Shown here: positions 1 through 8,613 of the stretch, piece by piece
How positions within the stretch are numbered: the stretch's first letter is position 1
Layout of the letters: each line of letters begins with the position of its first letter
DNA from: Halorubrum sp. 2020YC2
GTDB lineage: Archaea; Halobacteriota; Halobacteria; Halobacteriales; Haloferacaceae
Reading direction: 5' to 3'
DNA length: 64,000 nucleotides
Assembly: GCF_018623055.1 (NCBI RefSeq)
Contig: NZ_CP076019.1
Location: 2,604,001 to 2,668,000, forward strand
Notes under the pieces: model-generated
Databases searched by the model: none
What the model was told of the DNA's origin: nothing
Seen by the model: the letters and a program-made list of their open reading frames with translations, nothing else
Translations under genes and position numbers: made by a program

Positions 1-1
1 C

Positions 2-115
2 TACCTCCGGAAGTCGAAGGGCGACAAGCGGATCGTCCGGCTCGTCGACGCGCCGAACCTCGCGGACGGCGAGGCCGTGATGCGCGTCCAGAACGAGGGT
101 CTAAAGCCCGAATAA
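2..115 (+). CDS. C-terminal end of an unidentified protein (partial)
   Basis: The window opens inside a reading frame that ends in TAA at 113-115. The visible 37 residues are charged and end in the sequence GLKPE. The codon use is the usual GC-rich haloarchaeal pattern, so this is probably the real tail of a gene whose start lies before the window. No motif is visible and I do not recognise the family. It runs in the same direction as the ammonium transporter, but about 495 bases separate the two, so they are unlikely to form one operon. Confidence 0.55.
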   Translation, partial: YLRKSKGDKRIVRLVDAPNLADGEAVMRVQNEGLKPE

Positions 116-610
116 GCGGATTCTCTGCGGTATCGGTCGACAATATCGCGTCGACCCACCGTCGGCCGACCGATCCGACTGGGCGACCGCGATGCCGGTT
201 GACAAACGTTAATTTCTGTCGACGAAGCCCGAGCCTCCCGAATTCGAGACCGACAGGCCGTGCCGCGTTCAATCGCGGGACGGCTGGGTGGCAATACTCG
301 CCAGAAGCGGTCGCGCACGGTCTCGGAACGGCCGTCGACAGGGAATCGCGCCGAAGTAGTTAGTCATTTTACACAACGATCGTTGGCTTCGAGCGCAACG
401 ATTGCCGCGAAACACCCGAGGAAACGTCCTTATATTCCATAGCCACGTGCTTATATCGGACGACCGCAGTATTATCAAGTCTGTTTTTTGTGAAACTCAA
501 CTCTAACGTTTATGTATGGTCGTTCCCGGAAGACAAAACGTGATTCAACGCATGAACACGGTTGAAACGCGGTGCGAACCAAACGAGCGTTCAGTAGAGG
601 TGGCGGAATC
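116..610. other. Long intergenic region upstream of the ammonium transporter
   Basis: This gap of about 495 bases holds no convincing gene. It contains a perfect 12-base palindrome CAACGATCGTTG at 374-385, with a related half CAACGATTG at 396-404. TATA-like stretches lie near 429-435, 449-455 and 509-517. It is lower in GC than the genes around it. A regulated promoter for a nitrogen-responsive transporter would fit, but which TATA box is used cannot be told from sequence. A 20-codon open frame at 552-614 overlaps the transporter start. Confidence 0.5.
374..404. promoter_or_regulatory. Palindromic candidate operator upstream of amt
   Basis: CAACGATCGTTG at 374-385 reads the same on both strands, and CAACGATTG at 396-404 repeats its left half 22 bases later. 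The pair lies about 45-55 bases before the TATA-like box at 429-435, where haloarchaeal activators or repressors often bind. The placement suggests a regulator of ammonium uptake, but the binding protein is unknown. Confidence 0.35.
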
Positions 611-614
611 GTGA
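552..614 (+). CDS. Candidate 20-residue leader peptide overlapping amt start
   Basis: An ATG at 552 opens a frame that ends in TGA at 612-614. The peptide begins [10 protein letters not shown] and ends VEVAES. Its stop overlaps the GTG start of the transporter in the sequence GTGA, the arrangement used for translational coupling elsewhere in this window (argX/argC, argC/argB). No homology is claimed. It may simply be a chance frame in the leader. Confidence 0.25.
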   Translation: MNTVETRCEPNERSVEVAES

Positions 615-2329
615 CGGGTGGCGTCCTCGCCACGATCGATCCGAGCACGTTCGCGTCCGCAATGAACGGGACGTGGATCCTCGTCGTGACGTTCCTCATC
701 TTCTTCATGCACGCCGGCTTCGCGATGCTCGAAGCCGGGCAGGTGCGGTCGAAGAACGTCGCCAACCAGCTGACGAAGAACCTCCTGACGTGGAGCGTCG
801 GGGTGACGGTGTTCTTCCTCATTGGCACGGCGTTCACGAGCCTCGTGAACGGGTCGCCGGGAATCGCCTCCGCCGCCGGCTCGCTGTTCACCGGCGGCGA
901 GCTCGCCGTCGAGTCGGGCGCGGTCGGTCCGTACGTCAACTGGCTCTACGGCGCGGTGTTCGCGATGACCGCCGCGACGATCGTCTCCGGGGCGGTCGCC
1001 GGTCGCGCGAAGCTCCGCGCGTACGTCACGTACACGTTCCTCCTCGCCGCGGTCATCTACCCGATGGTCATCGCGTTCACCTGGTCGGCGTCGGGCGACG
1101 GGCTCGTCGCGCAGCTGACCGGCGTCGCGTTCCACGACTTCGCCGGCGGCATGATCGTCCACGGGATGGGGGGGATCGCGGGCCTCACGGCCGCGGCCGT
1201 CCTCGGTCCGCGGATGGACCGCTACGCCGAGGACGGGTCGACGAACGTCATTCCCGGCCACTCGCTAACGTTCGCCGTCCTCGGGACGCTCGTCCTCGCG
1301 TTCGGCTGGTACGGGTTCAACGTCGGCACGGCCTCTGTCGTCAGCGGCGGGGTGTTCAACACGATGACCATCAACCTCGTCGCGATGGGGACGACCATCG
1401 CGATGGCGGCCGGCGGGATCGGCGCCGCGCTGGTCGTGTGGCTCCGCACCGGGAAAGTCGACACGCTCTACGTCGCCAACGGGCTCCTCGCGGGGCTCGT
1501 CGGCATCACTGCCATCCCGGACACCACGGCGTGGTGGGGCGCGCTGGTCGTCGGCCTCCTCGCCGGCGGACAGCTCCCGCTCGTCTTCGAGTTCGTCTCG
1601 GACACGCTCAAGATTGACGACGTCTGCGCGGTGTTCCCGGTCCACGGCAGCGCGGGCGTCCTGGGGACGCTCCTCTTCCCCTTCGTCGCCGCGCCGGGGC
1701 AGCTCAGCGCGGGCATCGGTGCGCACTTCATCGCCCAGCTGACCGGCGTCGTCATCATCGGTGGCTGGACGCTCACCGCGACCGCCGCCGTCTGGTACGT
1801 CCTCAAGGTGAGCGGCGAGGCGCGCGTCACGGCGGAACACGAGCAGGAAGGGCTCGACATCTCCGAGCACGGCGTCGAGACCTACCCCGAGTTCGGCGGC
1901 GACCGCGTCGCCACCGACGGCGGTCCCTCCGTCGTAGACACCACGGAGGAGTCCCCGCGCGCCGACGGCGGGGAGGAGGCCGGCTCGCAGATCAAGATGG
2001 TCACCGCGGTCGTCCGCCCCGACAAGCTCGGGGACATCAAGCAGGCGCTCGCGGAGGTCAACGCGCCCTCGCTCACCGTGACGAACGTCTCCGGCCGCGG
2101 CAGCCAGCCCGCGAAGAAGGGCCAGTGGCGCGGCGAGGAGTTCACCGTCGACCTCCACCAGAAGGTGAAAGTCGAGGTCGTCGTCGCCGACATCCCGGCC
2201 GACGAGGTGGCGGAGGCGATCGCCGACGCCGCCGAGACCGGAGAGCCGGGCGACGGCAAGGTGTTCATCATGCCGGTCGAGGACGCACTACAGGTCCGCA
2301 CCGGCACGACCGGTCCGGAGGCGGTGTAG
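611..2329 (+). CDS. amt: Ammonium transporter with fused C-terminal PII (GlnK-like) domain
   Basis: The first 400 or so residues are an Amt/Mep/Rh channel for ammonium at the cytoplasmic membrane, with the early [11 protein letters not shown] helix region and a [10 protein letters not shown] segment. A roughly 50-residue acidic linker follows. The last 110 residues (about 461-570) are a PII signal domain, which normally is the separate GlnK protein that plugs Amt. In the T-loop, Trp506 and Phe511 stand where GlnB/GlnK have Tyr46 and Tyr51, so the uridylylation site is absent. I place the start at the GTG at 611, eight bases after GAGGTG, a good Shine-Dalgarno match; an in-frame GTG at 572 would add 13 poorly conserved-looking residues. 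The protein is then 572 residues long. Confidence in Amt and PII identity is very high; the start is likely. Confidence 0.95.
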   Translation: MTGGVLATIDPSTFASAMNGTWILVVTFLIFFMHAGFAMLEAGQVRSKNVANQLTKNLLTWSVGVTVFFLIGTAFTSLVNGSPGIASAAGSLFTGGELAVESGAVGPYVNWLYGAVFAMTAATIVSGAVAGRAKLRAYVTYTFLLAAVIYPMVIAFTWSASGDGLVAQLTGVAFHDFAGGMIVHGMGGIAGLTAAAVLGPRMDRYAEDGSTNVIPGHSLTFAVLGTLVLAFGWYGFNVGTASVVSGGVFNTMTINLVAMGTTIAMAAGGIGAALVVWLRTGKVDTLYVANGLLAGLVGITAIPDTTAWWGALVVGLLAGGQLPLVFEFVSDTLKIDDVCAVFPVHGSAGVLGTLLFPFVAAPGQLSAGIGAHFIAQLTGVVIIGGWTLTATAAVWYVLKVSGEARVTAEHEQEGLDISEHGVETYPEFGGDRVATDGGPSVVDTTEESPRADGGEEAGSQIKMVTAVVRPDKLGDIKQALAEVNAPSLTVTNVSGRGSQPAKKGQWRGEEFTVDLHQKVKVEVVVADIPADEVAEAIADAAETGEPGDGKVFIMPVEDALQVRTGTTGPEAV

Positions 2330-2427
2330 GCGCGCCGCGCGCGAACTGACGGCCCTTTCCTTCGCGGACCGAACCGCGCCCGAGCGGTTCGGCAACTACT
2401 TTCAGCCCGCCGACCCAAACGTTCGAC

Positions 2428-3765
2428 ATGAACCACGAGCGCTCGCGCGGCCTGTACGACCGCGCGCTGTCGGTCATGCCGGGCGGAGTCAACTCCTCGG
2501 TTCGGGCGACGATGCCGCATCCCTTCTTCGTGGAGCGCGGCGACGGCGGCCACGTGATCGACGCCGACGGCAACCGGTACGTCGACTGGGTAATGGGGTA
2601 CGGACCCCTCCTCTACGGCCACGACCTGCCGGACCCGGTCGAGGCGGCGGTCCAGTCGCACGTCGCGGAGGGACCGATGTACGGCGCGCCGACGGAGATC
2701 GAGGTCGAACACGCCGAGTTCGTGGCGCGACACGTCCCGAGCGTGGAGTCGATCCGGTTCGTCAACTCCGGCACGGAGGCGACCGTCTCGGCGGTCCGGC
2801 TGGCGCGCGGCCACACCGACCGCGACAAGATCGTCGTGATGCAGGGCGGGTACCACGGCGCGCAGGAGTCGACGCTGGTCGAGGGGTCGCCGGGGGACGC
2901 GCGCCCCTCCACGGCGGGGATTCCCGAGGAGTTCGCGCAACACACCCTCCCGATCCCGTTCAACGACCCGGGGGCAGCTAAGGAGGTGTTCGCGGAGCAC
3001 GGGGACGAGATCGCGGCCGTCCTCGTCGAGCCGATCTTGGCCAACAAGGGAATCGTGATGCCGGTCGACGGCTACCACGAGACGCTGCGGGACCTCTGTG
3101 ACGACCACGGCTCGCTGCTGGTCTTCGACGAGGTGATCACCGGGTTCCGGGTGGGCGGCCTCGGCTGCGCGCAGTCGAAGTTCGGCGTCACCCCGGACGT
3201 CACCACCTTCGGCAAGATCATCGGCGGCGGCTTCCCGGTGGGCGCCATCGGCGGGAAAGCGGAGATCATCGAGGGGTTCACGCCCGCGGGCGAGGTGTTC
3301 CAGTCGGGAACGTTCTCCGGGCACCCCGTGACGATGGCCGCCGGGAAGGCCGGGTTAGAGTACGCCGCCGAGAACGACGTGTACGAACACGTCAACCGGC
3401 TCGGGCGGAAGCTCCGGGAGGGGATCGCGGAGATCTGCGCCGAGCGCGCGCCGGAGTACACCGTCGTCGGCACCGACTCGATGTTCAAGACGATCTTCAC
3501 CCGCGACGCGCCCGACGACGTCGACGCCTGCTGTTCGGGCGGGTGTCGACAGGACCCCGACTGCGCCCGGTACGACTCCTGTCCGAAGACCGGCGCGGAC
3601 GTGGCCGACGCCGCGACCGACCGCTGGGAGCGCGTGTTCTGGCAGGAGATGAAAGAGCAGGGGGTGTTCCTCACCGCGAACCAGTTCGAGTGCCAGTTCA
3701 CCTCCTACGCGCACACCGAGGCTGACGTCGAGAAGACGCTGGAGGCGTACCGAGAAGCGCTCTGA
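2428..3765 (+). CDS. hemL: Glutamate-1-semialdehyde 2,1-aminomutase
   Basis: HemL converts glutamate-1-semialdehyde to 5-aminolevulinate in C5-pathway tetrapyrrole synthesis, using pyridoxal phosphate in the cytoplasm. The 445-residue protein starts with the family-typical [14 protein letters not shown] region. It carries a PLP pocket with [12 protein letters not shown], and the Schiff-base lysine is Lys263 in [12 protein letters not shown]. Between about residues 367 and 385 there is an insertion with five cysteines (CC-x3-C-x5-C-x5-C) that bacterial HemL lacks; a metal site is possible but not shown. The gene stands alone, with no other heme genes nearby, and is followed by a repeat element. 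Confidence 0.96.
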   Translation: MNHERSRGLYDRALSVMPGGVNSSVRATMPHPFFVERGDGGHVIDADGNRYVDWVMGYGPLLYGHDLPDPVEAAVQSHVAEGPMYGAPTEIEVEHAEFVARHVPSVESIRFVNSGTEATVSAVRLARGHTDRDKIVVMQGGYHGAQESTLVEGSPGDARPSTAGIPEEFAQHTLPIPFNDPGAAKEVFAEHGDEIAAVLVEPILANKGIVMPVDGYHETLRDLCDDHGSLLVFDEVITGFRVGGLGCAQSKFGVTPDVTTFGKIIGGGFPVGAIGGKAEIIEGFTPAGEVFQSGTFSGHPVTMAAGKAGLEYAAENDVYEHVNRLGRKLREGIAEICAERAPEYTVVGTDSMFKTIFTRDAPDDVDACCSGGCRQDPDCARYDSCPKTGADVADAATDRWERVFWQEMKEQGVFLTANQFECQFTSYAHTEADVEKTLEAYREAL

Positions 3766-3840
3766 GCGACGAAAAGAGCCGGTGTTCGAGACTGCTGTCG
3801 TCGATTCGCTATTTAAATAAACGAGCCGCAGCGGCGATCG

Positions 3841-4110
3841 CTTATAGGGAGCGATGCGGTGGCGCGTGCCTGCGAGGCCGCTTTGCGGCCGAGCCGCGAG
3901 GGACCGAAGGTCCCTCTGGAAGCCGGCGCGAAGCGCCGGCGACAGCACGCGCGAGGGACGCCGCGAACGCCCGGAAGGGGTGAGCGGCGAGGTTGGGGAG
4001 GCGTGAGGTGCGGTGCGGTGCGAGGCGGGACTCAAGGGGGCAGCCGGGAGGCGTTTGCCGCCAATCTGCTGGCAGTTATTTATAAGCGAGCGGCTGGGGC
4101 TTTGGAGGCG
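3841..4110 (+). ncRNA. Intergenic structured element, copy 1 (P3-deleted)
   Basis: This is a degenerate copy of the element found seven times in the window. A TATA-like CTTATAG (3841-3847) precedes the conserved GGTGGCGCGTGCC at 3859. The outer P1 stem GCGCGTGC/GCACGCGC is present, but its interior holds three small hairpins with three-base loops (GGCCGC, GAGGGACC and GCCGGCGC stems). P2 is GCCGC/GCGGC. The conserved blocks GAGGTTGGGGAGGCGTGAGG and GGGACTCAAGGGGGCAGCC follow. The interior and 3' arm of P3 are missing: the 5' arm GCCGGGAGGCG runs straight into module sequence. It lies between hemL and argG, same strand as both. Confidence 0.5.
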
Positions 4111-4148
4111 TTTGCCGCCGCTCCGCGATCAGTCACGTATTACGGAAC
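4092..4148 (+). repeat. 57-base module after element copy 1
   Basis: One module begins at GGCTGGGGCTTTGG (4092). It is preceded by TATTTATAA, the end of a shortened module whose start was lost with the P3 deletion. The module's own 3' end has decayed around 4141-4160. From about 4166 to 4446 I see no gene or repeat until the argG promoter, which has a TATA-like AATTTAA near 4413-4420. Confidence 0.5.
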
Positions 4149-4446
4149 GCTTTTATACTGGAGATCGGGTACGTACAGGTGATGACCGTAGCGGCTCGTC
4201 TCGACGCCGCCCTTCTCCGAGGCCGACGAGCCCTGCGACCGCGACGAGACGTCCGACCGCCGCGACCGGCCTCCGGCGCGGCGCGACGACGAGGCCCCTC
4301 GGGCCAGTAATCTTCACCTCTCGTCGCGTTCGCGCCGTTCCGTTCCGAAGAGTCTCGACTCCGCGTTCCTCGAGCGACCGCTTTCGGATTTTCTTACAAA
4401 ATTGAAACCGCTGAATTTAACTGCGTAGACCGGGTGTACTCTGGTA

Positions 4447-5691
4447 ATGACGAGCGTTGCACTCGCGTTCAGCGGGGGACTCGACACCACGGTCTGCGTA
4501 CCGCTACTGAAAGAGGAGTACGGCTACGACGAGGTCATCGGCGTCAACGTCGACGTCGGCCAGCCGACCGAGGAGTTCGACGAGGCCGAGGAGACGGCGG
4601 AGGCGCTCGGGCTCGACATCCACGTCGTCGACGCGAAGGCGGAGTTCGCGGACCTCTGTTTCGACGCGGTGAAGTCCAACGCCAGCTATCAGGGCTACCC
4701 GCTCGGCACCGCCCTCGCGCGCCCGGTCATCGCCGAGGCGATCCTCGGGGTCGCGGAGGAGCAGGGCTGTGACGCCATCGCGCACGGCTGTACGGGGAAG
4801 GGAAACGATCAGCTGCGGTTCGAGGCGGTCTGGCGCGGCTCCGACCTCGAAGTGATCGCCCCCGTGCGCGAGCTGGGTCTCACCCGCGAGTGGGAGATCG
4901 ACTACGCCGCCGAGAAGGACCTGCCCGTCGAGGCCGGCGACGGCGGCGTCTGGTCCATCGACGAGAACATCTGGTCGCGCGCGGTCGAGGGCGGCAAGCT
5001 GGAGAACCCGGACTACGAGCCGCCGGCGGACATCTACGAGTGGACCGCCGAGCCGGAAGGGGAGACCACCATCGAGGTGACCTTCGAGGAGGGCGTCCCC
5101 GTCGCGGTCGACGGGGAAGCGATGGACCCGGTCCCGCTCATCCAGCACCTCAACGAGTACGCCGGCGGCTACGGCGTCGGCCGCACCGACGTGATGGAGG
5201 ACCGCATGCTCGGGCTGAAGGTGCGCGAGAACTACGAGCACCCGGCCGCGACCGTGCTTCTCACCGCTCACCAGGCCCTCGAAGACCTCGTCTTGACGAA
5301 GAACGAGCGCTCGTTCAAGAAGGGAATCGAGCAGGAGTGGTCGGAGAAGGCCTACGAGGGGCTCGTGTTCGCGCCCGTCGTCGACGCGCTGAACGCCTTC
5401 GTCGACGAGACGCAGGACGTGGTGACCGGGACGGCGACCGTGAAGGTATCCGGCGGCGACTGCCGCGTCGTCGCGCGCGACTCCGAGTACGCCGTCTACT
5501 CCGAGGAGATGGCATCGTTCAACACCGAGGACGTGGCGGGCATCGCGCAGTCGGACGCGACGGGCGTCGCGAAGTACCACGGCCTTCAGGAGCGCCTCGC
5601 CAACGACGTGAAAGCGAGCGTCTCGAAGCCCGAACTCGCGACGGACGGCTCGGGCGAGGCTGACGGAGCGGACGACACCGACCACAGCTAA
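4447..5691 (+). CDS. argG: Argininosuccinate synthase
   Basis: ArgG joins citrulline and aspartate with ATP to make argininosuccinate, the penultimate step of arginine synthesis. The PP-loop AFSGGLDTT lies at residues 7-15. The citrulline and aspartate pocket segments (GCTGKGNDQLRFE, SIDENIWSR) are intact. The 414-residue length is normal; the last 25 residues are an acidic haloarchaeal tail. The ATG at 4447 is about 29 bases after a TATA-like AATTTAA, which fits a leaderless message. The stop TAA abuts the argH ATG directly, so the two are surely co-transcribed. Confidence 0.97.
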   Translation: MTSVALAFSGGLDTTVCVPLLKEEYGYDEVIGVNVDVGQPTEEFDEAEETAEALGLDIHVVDAKAEFADLCFDAVKSNASYQGYPLGTALARPVIAEAILGVAEEQGCDAIAHGCTGKGNDQLRFEAVWRGSDLEVIAPVRELGLTREWEIDYAAEKDLPVEAGDGGVWSIDENIWSRAVEGGKLENPDYEPPADIYEWTAEPEGETTIEVTFEEGVPVAVDGEAMDPVPLIQHLNEYAGGYGVGRTDVMEDRMLGLKVRENYEHPAATVLLTAHQALEDLVLTKNERSFKKGIEQEWSEKAYEGLVFAPVVDALNAFVDETQDVVTGTATVKVSGGDCRVVARDSEYAVYSEEMASFNTEDVAGIAQSDATGVAKYHGLQERLANDVKASVSKPELATDGSGEADGADDTDHS

Positions 5692-7215
5692 ATGAGCGAC
5701 GACGACCCCGACGCCGCGACGGACGCCGACGCGGGAGCGAGCGCCGCGACCGGCGAGGGCGACACCGCCGTCCGCCGCGACCGCTTCAGCGGCGGTCCCG
5801 CCCGCGAGTTCCTGTCGAGCCTCGCGGCCGACGCGGCCATCTTCGAGGCGGACCTCGCGGTCGACCGCGCGCACACGGTGATGCTCGCGGAGCAGGGGGT
5901 CGTCGACGACGCGGTCGCGGGCAAGGTACTCGCCGCGCTCGACGACGTGGAGGCGGCGGGCCACGGCGCGCTCCCGGACGGCGAGGACGTCCACGAGGCG
6001 ATAGAGACCGCCGTCATCGACCGGGTCGGTCCCGACGGCGGGCGGATGCACACCGCCCGCTCGCGCAACGACGAGGTGGCGACCTGCATCCGGTACCGGC
6101 TGCGCGAGGACCTGCTGGCGACGGTCGAGGCGACCCTCGCGGCCCGCGAGGCGCTCGTCGACGTCGCGGGCGAGCACGCGGAGACGGTGATGCCGGGGTA
6201 CACCCACCTCCAGCCGGCCCAGCCGACGACGGTCGCGCACTACCTGCTGTCGTACGAGGGCGGACTCGTGCGCGACACGGAGCGGCTACTCGACGCGTAC
6301 GACCGCGTCAACCGGTCGCCGCTCGGCGCCGCCGCGTTCGCGGGGACGCCGTTCGACGTCGACCGCGACCGGACCGCGGAGCTGCTCGGGTTCGACGGGA
6401 CGGTCCGCAACTCGATGGACGCCGCGTCCGCGCGCGACTTCCTCGCGGAGTCGGCGTCGGCGCTCGCGACGCTCGCGACGACGCTGTCGGGGCTCGCGGA
6501 GGACCTGATCGTGTTCTCGAAGGAGGGGGTCGTCGAGCTGGCGGACGCCTACTCGTCGACCTCCTCGATCATGCCCCAGAAGAAGAACCCCGACACGCTG
6601 GAGCTGACCCGGGGCGTCGCGGGCGACGCTATCGGGGAGGCGACGGGCACGCTGAGCCTGCTGAAGGGGCTGCCGCGCGCCTACAACCGCGACCTCCAGC
6701 GCGCCCACGCGAGCGTCTTCGAGATCGCGGGCGACGTGCGGGAGGCGACCGAGGTCGCCGCGGGCGCGGTCGCGACCGCCGAGTGGGACGAAGAGGCGCT
6801 CTCGGCCGCCGCGGGCGAGGGGTTCTCCACGGCCACCGGCGTCGCGGACCTGCTCGCGATGGGGGGGATGCCCTTCCGGACCGCTCACGAGATCGTCGCG
6901 GGCGCGGCGCCCGAGGTCGGAGACGGCGACGACCCCGCGGCGGCCGCCGCAAAAGTTGACGAGGCCGCACGCGCCGTGCTGGGGGAGTCCCTCTTCGAGA
7001 GCGTGTCCCGCGAAGAGGTCGAGCGCGCCCTCGACCCGGCCGCGAGCGTCGCGAGCCGCGACTCCGCCGGCGGCCCCGCCCCGGAAGCGGTCGCGGAGGA
7101 GCTGACGGCCGCGACCGCGGGGGTCGACGCGGACGCGGCGGCGCTCGACGAGCGCCGCGAGGCGCTGGCGGCCGCGGCCGAGGCGCTCGACGCGGAGGTG
7201 GCGACGTATGGCTGA
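5692..7215 (+). CDS. argH: Argininosuccinate lyase
   Basis: ArgH splits argininosuccinate into arginine and fumarate. It belongs to the fumarase/aspartase superfamily, whose signature appears here as SSIMPQKKNPD at about residues 290-300, with the flexible catalytic serine in that loop. HTARSRNDEVAT and TVMPGYTHLQPAQPTT, both typical of the family, are also visible. At 507 residues it is somewhat long because of an acidic, alanine-rich N-terminal tail of about 30 residues and alanine-rich insertions near the C terminus. It begins on the base after the argG stop. Confidence 0.97.
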   Translation: MSDDDPDAATDADAGASAATGEGDTAVRRDRFSGGPAREFLSSLAADAAIFEADLAVDRAHTVMLAEQGVVDDAVAGKVLAALDDVEAAGHGALPDGEDVHEAIETAVIDRVGPDGGRMHTARSRNDEVATCIRYRLREDLLATVEATLAAREALVDVAGEHAETVMPGYTHLQPAQPTTVAHYLLSYEGGLVRDTERLLDAYDRVNRSPLGAAAFAGTPFDVDRDRTAELLGFDGTVRNSMDAASARDFLAESASALATLATTLSGLAEDLIVFSKEGVVELADAYSSTSSIMPQKKNPDTLELTRGVAGDAIGEATGTLSLLKGLPRAYNRDLQRAHASVFEIAGDVREATEVAAGAVATAEWDEEALSAAAGEGFSTATGVADLLAMGGMPFRTAHEIVAGAAPEVGDGDDPAAAAAKVDEAARAVLGESLFESVSREEVERALDPAASVASRDSAGGPAPEAVAEELTAATAGVDADAAALDERREALAAAAEALDAEVATYG

Positions 7216-7490
7216 CCCCCGGGACCGCTCCGAGGCGCGCCGGGGTCGGACGCGGAGCCGCCCGCCGCAACCGGACCGACTGCGACGACCGCCGCGGTCG
7301 GCGGTCGACGCGCGACCGCCGGCCGCGACCCGGTCACCGCGAGGGGCCGAACGCGTTACGGAATTCTGATACTCGCTCTCGTTCGGCCGTTTTCGGCCGC
7401 TTTCTCTCCGATAGCCGGTGCTTTAGTTAGTGTAAGCTATCCTATAAGTTCGGAACCTTTATGCGTTCTCGTCGACGATGACGAGACACG
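7216..7490. other. Gap between argH and argW with promoter-like sequence
   Basis: No gene is apparent in these 275 bases. The first half is GC-rich. From about 7365 it turns AT-rich, with GTAAGCTATCCTATAAG around 7431-7447 and AACCTTTATGCG around 7456-7467. The CCTATAAG or CCTTTATG stretch could be the TATA box for the argWXCBDE genes that start at 7491. The argG/argH pair and the LysW-dependent genes therefore look like two transcription units. Confidence 0.45.
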
Positions 7491-7679
7491 ATGACGAGCG
7501 ACACCGACACGCTGACCGCGGAGGACCCGATCACGGGCGAGGAGATCGAGATTCCGGCCGACGTCGAGGTCGGCGAGATAATCGACAGCCCGGTGACGGG
7601 AACCGAACTAGAGGTCATCTCGCTCGACCCGGTCGTCTTAGACGAGGCGCCGGAACTGGAGGAGGACTGGGGCGAGTAA
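7491..7679 (+). CDS. lysW: LysW/ArgW amino-group carrier protein, cysteine-free
   Basis: LysW-type carriers protect the amino group of glutamate or aminoadipate through an isopeptide bond to their C-terminal glutamate, and present the intermediate to ArgX, ArgB, ArgC, ArgD and ArgE. The 62-residue acidic protein ends with the diagnostic EEDWGE, and its middle has the family EVGEII and LEVISLDP segments. The two CxxC zinc ribbon knuckles of classical LysW are replaced by DPITG (about residues 12-16) and SPVTG (about 32-36). There is no cysteine at all, so zinc cannot bind in the usual way. It sits first in the carrier-dependent gene run. Confidence 0.93.
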   Translation: MTSDTDTLTAEDPITGEEIEIPADVEVGEIIDSPVTGTELEVISLDPVVLDEAPELEEDWGE

Positions 7680-7719
7680 TGGCGACGACCGCCGCGGCCG
7701 CGATACACGAGTGGTCGAC

Positions 7720-8613
7720 ATGCGTATAGGGATCCTCTACTCCCGGATCCGGAAGGACGAGAAGCTCCTGCTGGGCGAGCTCCGCGAGCGGGACCACGAG
7801 GTCGAGAAGATCGACGTCCGTAGGGAGCGGTTCGGCCTGGAGTCCACGACGGCGGCCGTCGACGACCTCGATCTGGTCGTCGACCGCTGCCTGTCGACGA
7901 GCCGGTCGCTGTACGCGACGCGCTTTATCCACAGCTACGCCGTCCCCGTGGTGAACTCGCCGGAGACGGGCGACGTCTGCGCCGACAAGGCGAAGAACTC
8001 GCTCGCGCTCGCGGAAGCCGATATCCCGACCCCGGCGACGGAGGTCGCGTTCACGAAGGAGGCCGCCCTTGAGGCCGTCGAGGGGTTCGGCTACCCCTGC
8101 GTCCTCAAGCCGGTCACCGGCTCGTGGGGCCGACTGATGGCGAAGATCGACTCGCGCAACGCCGCCGAGGCGATCTTAGAGCACAAGGAGACGCTCGGCC
8201 ACTACGAGCACAAGGTGTTCTACGTCCAGGAGTTCGTCGACAAGCCCGGCCGCGACATCCGCGTGCTGGCGGTCGACGGCGAACCGATCGCCGCGATGAC
8301 GCGCTCGTCGGACCACTGGCTCACGAACGCCGCGAAGGGCGGCGAGACCGAGCCCTTCGACCTCGACGAGCGCGCGACCGGACTGGTCGAGCGCGCCTCC
8401 GAGGCGGTCGGCGGCGGCATGCTCGGCGTCGACCTGATGGAGGTAGGCGGTGAGGACTCCGGCGAGTACACCGTCCACGAGGTGAACCACACCGTCGAGT
8501 TCAAGGCGCTCGACGCGGCCACCGAGGTCGACGTCCCGGCGCGGGTCGTCGACTGGCTGGAGTCGAAGGCCGCGGCGCCGGCCGACGGAGCGGTTTCGGA
8601 GGTGGACGCGTGA
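7720..8613 (+). CDS. argX: LysW-glutamate (aminoadipate) ligase, ATP-grasp
   Basis: This ATP-grasp enzyme attaches the alpha-amino group of glutamate to the C terminus of LysW. Recognisable parts are the MRIGILYSRIRKDEKLL opening, the LKPVTGSWGRLM nucleotide loop, VQEFVDKPGRDIRV and the metal-binding EVNHTVEFK near residue 260. I start at ATG 7720, which gives 297 residues; the in-frame GTG at 7711 would add only three. ArgX and LysX differ in substrate and I cannot separate them by motif with certainty, but the surrounding argC-argF genes point to arginine. The TGA overlaps the argC GTG by four bases. Confidence 0.92.
   Translation: MRIGILYSRIRKDEKLLLGELRERDHEVEKIDVRRERFGLESTTAAVDDLDLVVDRCLSTSRSLYATRFIHSYAVPVVNSPETGDVCADKAKNSLALAEADIPTPATEVAFTKEAALEAVEGFGYPCVLKPVTGSWGRLMAKIDSRNAAEAILEHKETLGHYEHKVFYVQEFVDKPGRDIRVLAVDGEPIAAMTRSSDHWLTNAAKGGETEPFDLDERATGLVERASEAVGGGMLGVDLMEVGGEDSGEYTVHEVNHTVEFKALDAATEVDVPARVVDWLESKAAAPADGAVSEVDA

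Noticed and set aside
3841-4110. The structured element as SRP RNA, RNase P RNA or tmRNA
   Set aside because: None of the universally conserved cores of these RNAs is visible, and seven copies in 64 kb is incompatible with single-copy housekeeping RNAs.
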